Below are positions 14,733-16,737 of a stretch of 16,737 bases of DNA, one piece after another (positions within the stretch are counted from its first letter, which is position 1; each line of letters begins with the position of its first letter). The DNA is from an uncultured Roseburia sp. (lineage in GTDB: Bacteria > Bacillota > Clostridia > Lachnospirales > Lachnospiraceae). The stretch is from positions 1-16,737 of the forward strand of contig CANDFU010000006.1 of the NCBI GenBank assembly GCA_947384095.1, read 5' to 3'. Under the pieces are notes generated by a model, which was not told the origin of the DNA, ran no database searches, and saw only the letters and a list, made by a program, of their open reading frames with translations. A program made the position numbers and the translations under genes.

Positions 14733-16737
14733 TCACTCCATCTGCCCGGCCAGCAGGACCGCAATGCGGTCTGTTTCCTCCGGATCCAGATTTGTCACCG
14801 CGTCTGCAAGCTTTTGCATATTGCGCCCGATTTCTTCGGGATATTCATATGCCAGAAGCTGCCCTGTCAGTTCGTCCGCCCGGTCAGTATCCATCTCCCG
14901 CATACTGATCCGCACCATTTCCACAAGTGCTTTTATCACCGAATCGACCGCCGCTTCTTTTTTCGCAGTGACGCCTATGTCAAAAACCCCCTGCAATTTC
15001 TGCCGGTAACTGCGCCACTCCTCCAGAAATATCATTGTCAGGGACACAATCACATCTATTTTACCATCTTTTGCCGCATATTCCAAGACCCTTGCGACAC
15101 CAGAGAGCGGCGCGATTCCCACCGTGGCCGCGAGACTTTTCATGGCGTGTACCTGGATCCGGTACTGTTCCAGGCATTCCGGCTCGCCAATGCGCCCGTA
15201 TGCCTGCTCAAGAGCGTCCGCCGCAGAGCCGATCTGTGCATAAAATTCCTTTACCGTGTATCGGAGCAGTTCCATATCCGGCAGATGGAGCCACGCATAA
15301 TTCCAGTCCAGCCCTTCCACAAAAGGCAGATCCTCCGGGACCGCTTCCGCCCCGGCCGCCTTCGCCTGTCCCGATGTGCCCTCCGTTCTGTCCGAAGCGG
15401 CCAGCAGAAGCTCTCCGGGCAGCCATTTTCTTATCATATTTTCCAGCTTTTCCGGTACGATGGGTTTTGACAGGAAATCATCGAAGCCTTCCGAGAGATA
15501 TTGCTCTTTCGCCCCCGACACCGCATTCGCAGTCAGCACGACAATCGGTGTATCCCTGCACGGGCATTCCGGCAGCGCTTTTATGGCATGAAGCGTTTCC
15601 ACGCCGTCCATTCCAGGCATCATGTGGTCGAGAAAAATCAGATCATAATGCTGTTCCTGTACCAGGCGCAGACACGCCCCGCCTCCGTCGGCTTCCGTCA
15701 CAAGAACCTGCGTCTCCTTCAGAAGATTCCGCAGTACCTTGCGGTTAACGGCATTGTCGTCCACCACCAGTATCTCTGCATCCGGCGCGCAGAAACTTGT
15801 ACTATAGAGGTAGTTTTCCGTCATCTGATGTACTTTCGACTCAAAATCCCCGACCGGCGTGTGATCCATAATCTTTTGTTCCAGTTCAAAATAGAACTTC
15901 GACCCCTTTCCATACACACTCTCGACCTTAAGCCTGCTGCCCAGCAGTGCCAGAAGCTGAATCGTAATACTCATGCCCAGCCCCGTGCCTTCTATGTTGC
16001 GATTTCTGTCTTCCTCAATCCGCTCAAATTCCGCCGACAATTTCGGCAGATCTTCTTCCCTGATTCCGATACCCGTGTCTTCCACTTCAAACCGGAGAAT
16101 CTCCGTCTCCCCTGCGCCGCGGCCCTCAACCCGCAGCCGCACCGTTCCCTCATGCGTATATTTGACCGCATTGGTAAGGATATTGGTTAAGATCTGGCGG
16201 ATACGCACATCGTCTCCGTACAGCCGGGACGGAATGTCGTGGGCGACCTCCACTTCAAGCCGGAGGTTTTTGTCCGCCGCACGCTGCGACGTCATATTCA
16301 CCAGGTCGTGAATCAGACTGCTGATATCATATTCCACCGGCACAATCTCCATTTTGCCGGATTCAATTTTGGAAAAATCGAGAATATCATTGATCAGCGA
16401 CAACAACGTCTGCCCCGCCGTATAGATATCCATGGCGTATTCCTTTATGTTTTGTTCGCCCGATTCACGCAGGATCATCTCATCCATGCCCAGCACCGCA
16501 TTGATCGGCGTCCGGATCTCGTGAGACATGCGTGCAAGGAACTTTCCCTTGGCCTCGTTTGCCGCAAGCGCTTCCTGCCGCGCCGCGTCCGCCTCTTTTT
16601 TCGCCTGCGCAAGCAGACGATTCTGTTCCTCCGCGATTCTGACTTTCTGTTCCGCGTCCGCCCGATATTCTTTCGCAATCTTAAGAATATGCATAACCGC
16701 CATCAGCATGCCGGACGCTGTCATGCTGTACTGTCCC
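14733..16737 (-). CDS. Hybrid histidine kinase with HPt domain, N-terminus missing
   Basis: The frame is open to the window edge, so the N-terminal sensor is missing; about 668 codons remain. Numbering from the in-frame Met at 16724: a hydrophobic stretch (1-17) that looks like the end of a membrane helix; a coiled coil rich in Ala, Glu and Lys (20-60); HisKA with H68 in RMSHEIRTP; HATPase with N-box NILTNAVKYT, DTGIG and GTGLGM (up to 285); receiver (317-435) with D366 in FLDHMMPGMDG; and an HPt domain (about 470-575) with H526 in VHAMKS. About 90 helical residues of no recognised family follow. The set His-Asp-His suggests an internal phosphorelay ending on the HPt, which can pass phosphate to the tandem-receiver protein encoded next. 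The membrane-anchored sensor is the likely entry point of the pathway. Confidence 0.93.
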   Translation of the reverse strand, partial: GQYSMTASGMLMAVMHILKIAKEYRADAEQKVRIAEEQNRLLAQAKKEADAARQEALAANEAKGKFLARMSHEIRTPINAVLGMDEMILRESGEQNIKEYAMDIYTAGQTLLSLINDILDFSKIESGKMEIVPVEYDISSLIHDLVNMTSQRAADKNLRLEVEVAHDIPSRLYGDDVRIRQILTNILTNAVKYTHEGTVRLRVEGRGAGETEILRFEVEDTGIGIREEDLPKLSAEFERIEEDRNRNIEGTGLGMSITIQLLALLGSRLKVESVYGKGSKFYFELEQKIMDHTPVGDFESKVHQMTENYLYSTSFCAPDAEILVVDDNAVNRKVLRNLLKETQVLVTEADGGGACLRLVQEQHYDLIFLDHMMPGMDGVETLHAIKALPECPCRDTPIVVLTANAVSGAKEQYLSEGFDDFLSKPIVPEKLENMIRKWLPGELLLAASDRTEGTSGQAKAAGAEAVPEDLPFVEGLDWNYAWLHLPDMELLRYTVKEFYAQIGSAADALEQAYGRIGEPECLEQYRIQVHAMKSLAATVGIAPLSGVARVLEYAAKDGKIDVIVSLTMIFLEEWRSYRQKLQGVFDIGVTAKKEAAVDSVIKALVEMVRISMREMDTDRADELTGQLLAYEYPEEIGRNMQKLADAVTNLDPEETDRIAVLLAGQME

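Noticed and set aside
14814..15748. Two long plus-strand open frames opposite the right-edge kinase
   Set aside because: Arg/Pro/His-rich translations with no domain, antisense to a clear HisKA-REC-HPt protein.

Overview
The window looks like a complete short-read contig from a low-to-mid-GC Firmicute, most likely a gut Lachnospiraceae/Clostridia member. The pointers are strong GGAGG-type ribosome binding sites, a YtrA-type GntR/ABC operon, a PadR-DUF1700-DUF4097 operon, a DUF4358-like lipoprotein and long hybrid histidine kinases of the kind common in that family. The family-level assignment is inference from gene content; there is no rRNA. Bases 1-48 are not genomic: they are Illumina P5/i5/Read-1 adapter sequence, and the first gene is cut there. 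The last gene runs off the right edge.

Left part (49-1918): a truncated SWIM zinc-finger protein on the minus strand, then a divergent ECF-transporter S component with an inverted-repeat operator candidate, then a decayed XRE-type regulator ending in a strong terminator.

Second part (1917-6092): two minus-strand regulator-plus-membrane-system operons. One is padR-DUF1700-DUF4097, joined by two ATGA overlaps. The other is gntR-ABC ATPase-ABC permease. Each has a TTGACA-type promoter embedded in a long inverted repeat, the expected layout for autoregulation.

Middle part (6093-9473): a stretch of nested palindromes without a gene (6112-6279), a DUF4358-like lipoprotein downstream of aspS, aspS itself, and a plus-strand 193-residue tyrosine recombinase that consists only of a catalytic domain.

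Right part (9474-16737): a minus-strand gene train in the order hybrid kinase with HPt (partial), tandem-receiver protein without output domain, hisS, and PAS-rich hybrid kinase with two receivers. Gaps are 12-44 bases and I see no terminator between them. The most interesting feature of the window is that a housekeeping histidyl-tRNA synthetase gene lies inside what looks like a multi-step phosphorelay operon. Moreover hisS and aspS, which are commonly adjacent in Firmicutes, are separated here by a kinase gene and a recombinase gene. No tRNA, rRNA, CRISPR array or complete insertion sequence was seen.
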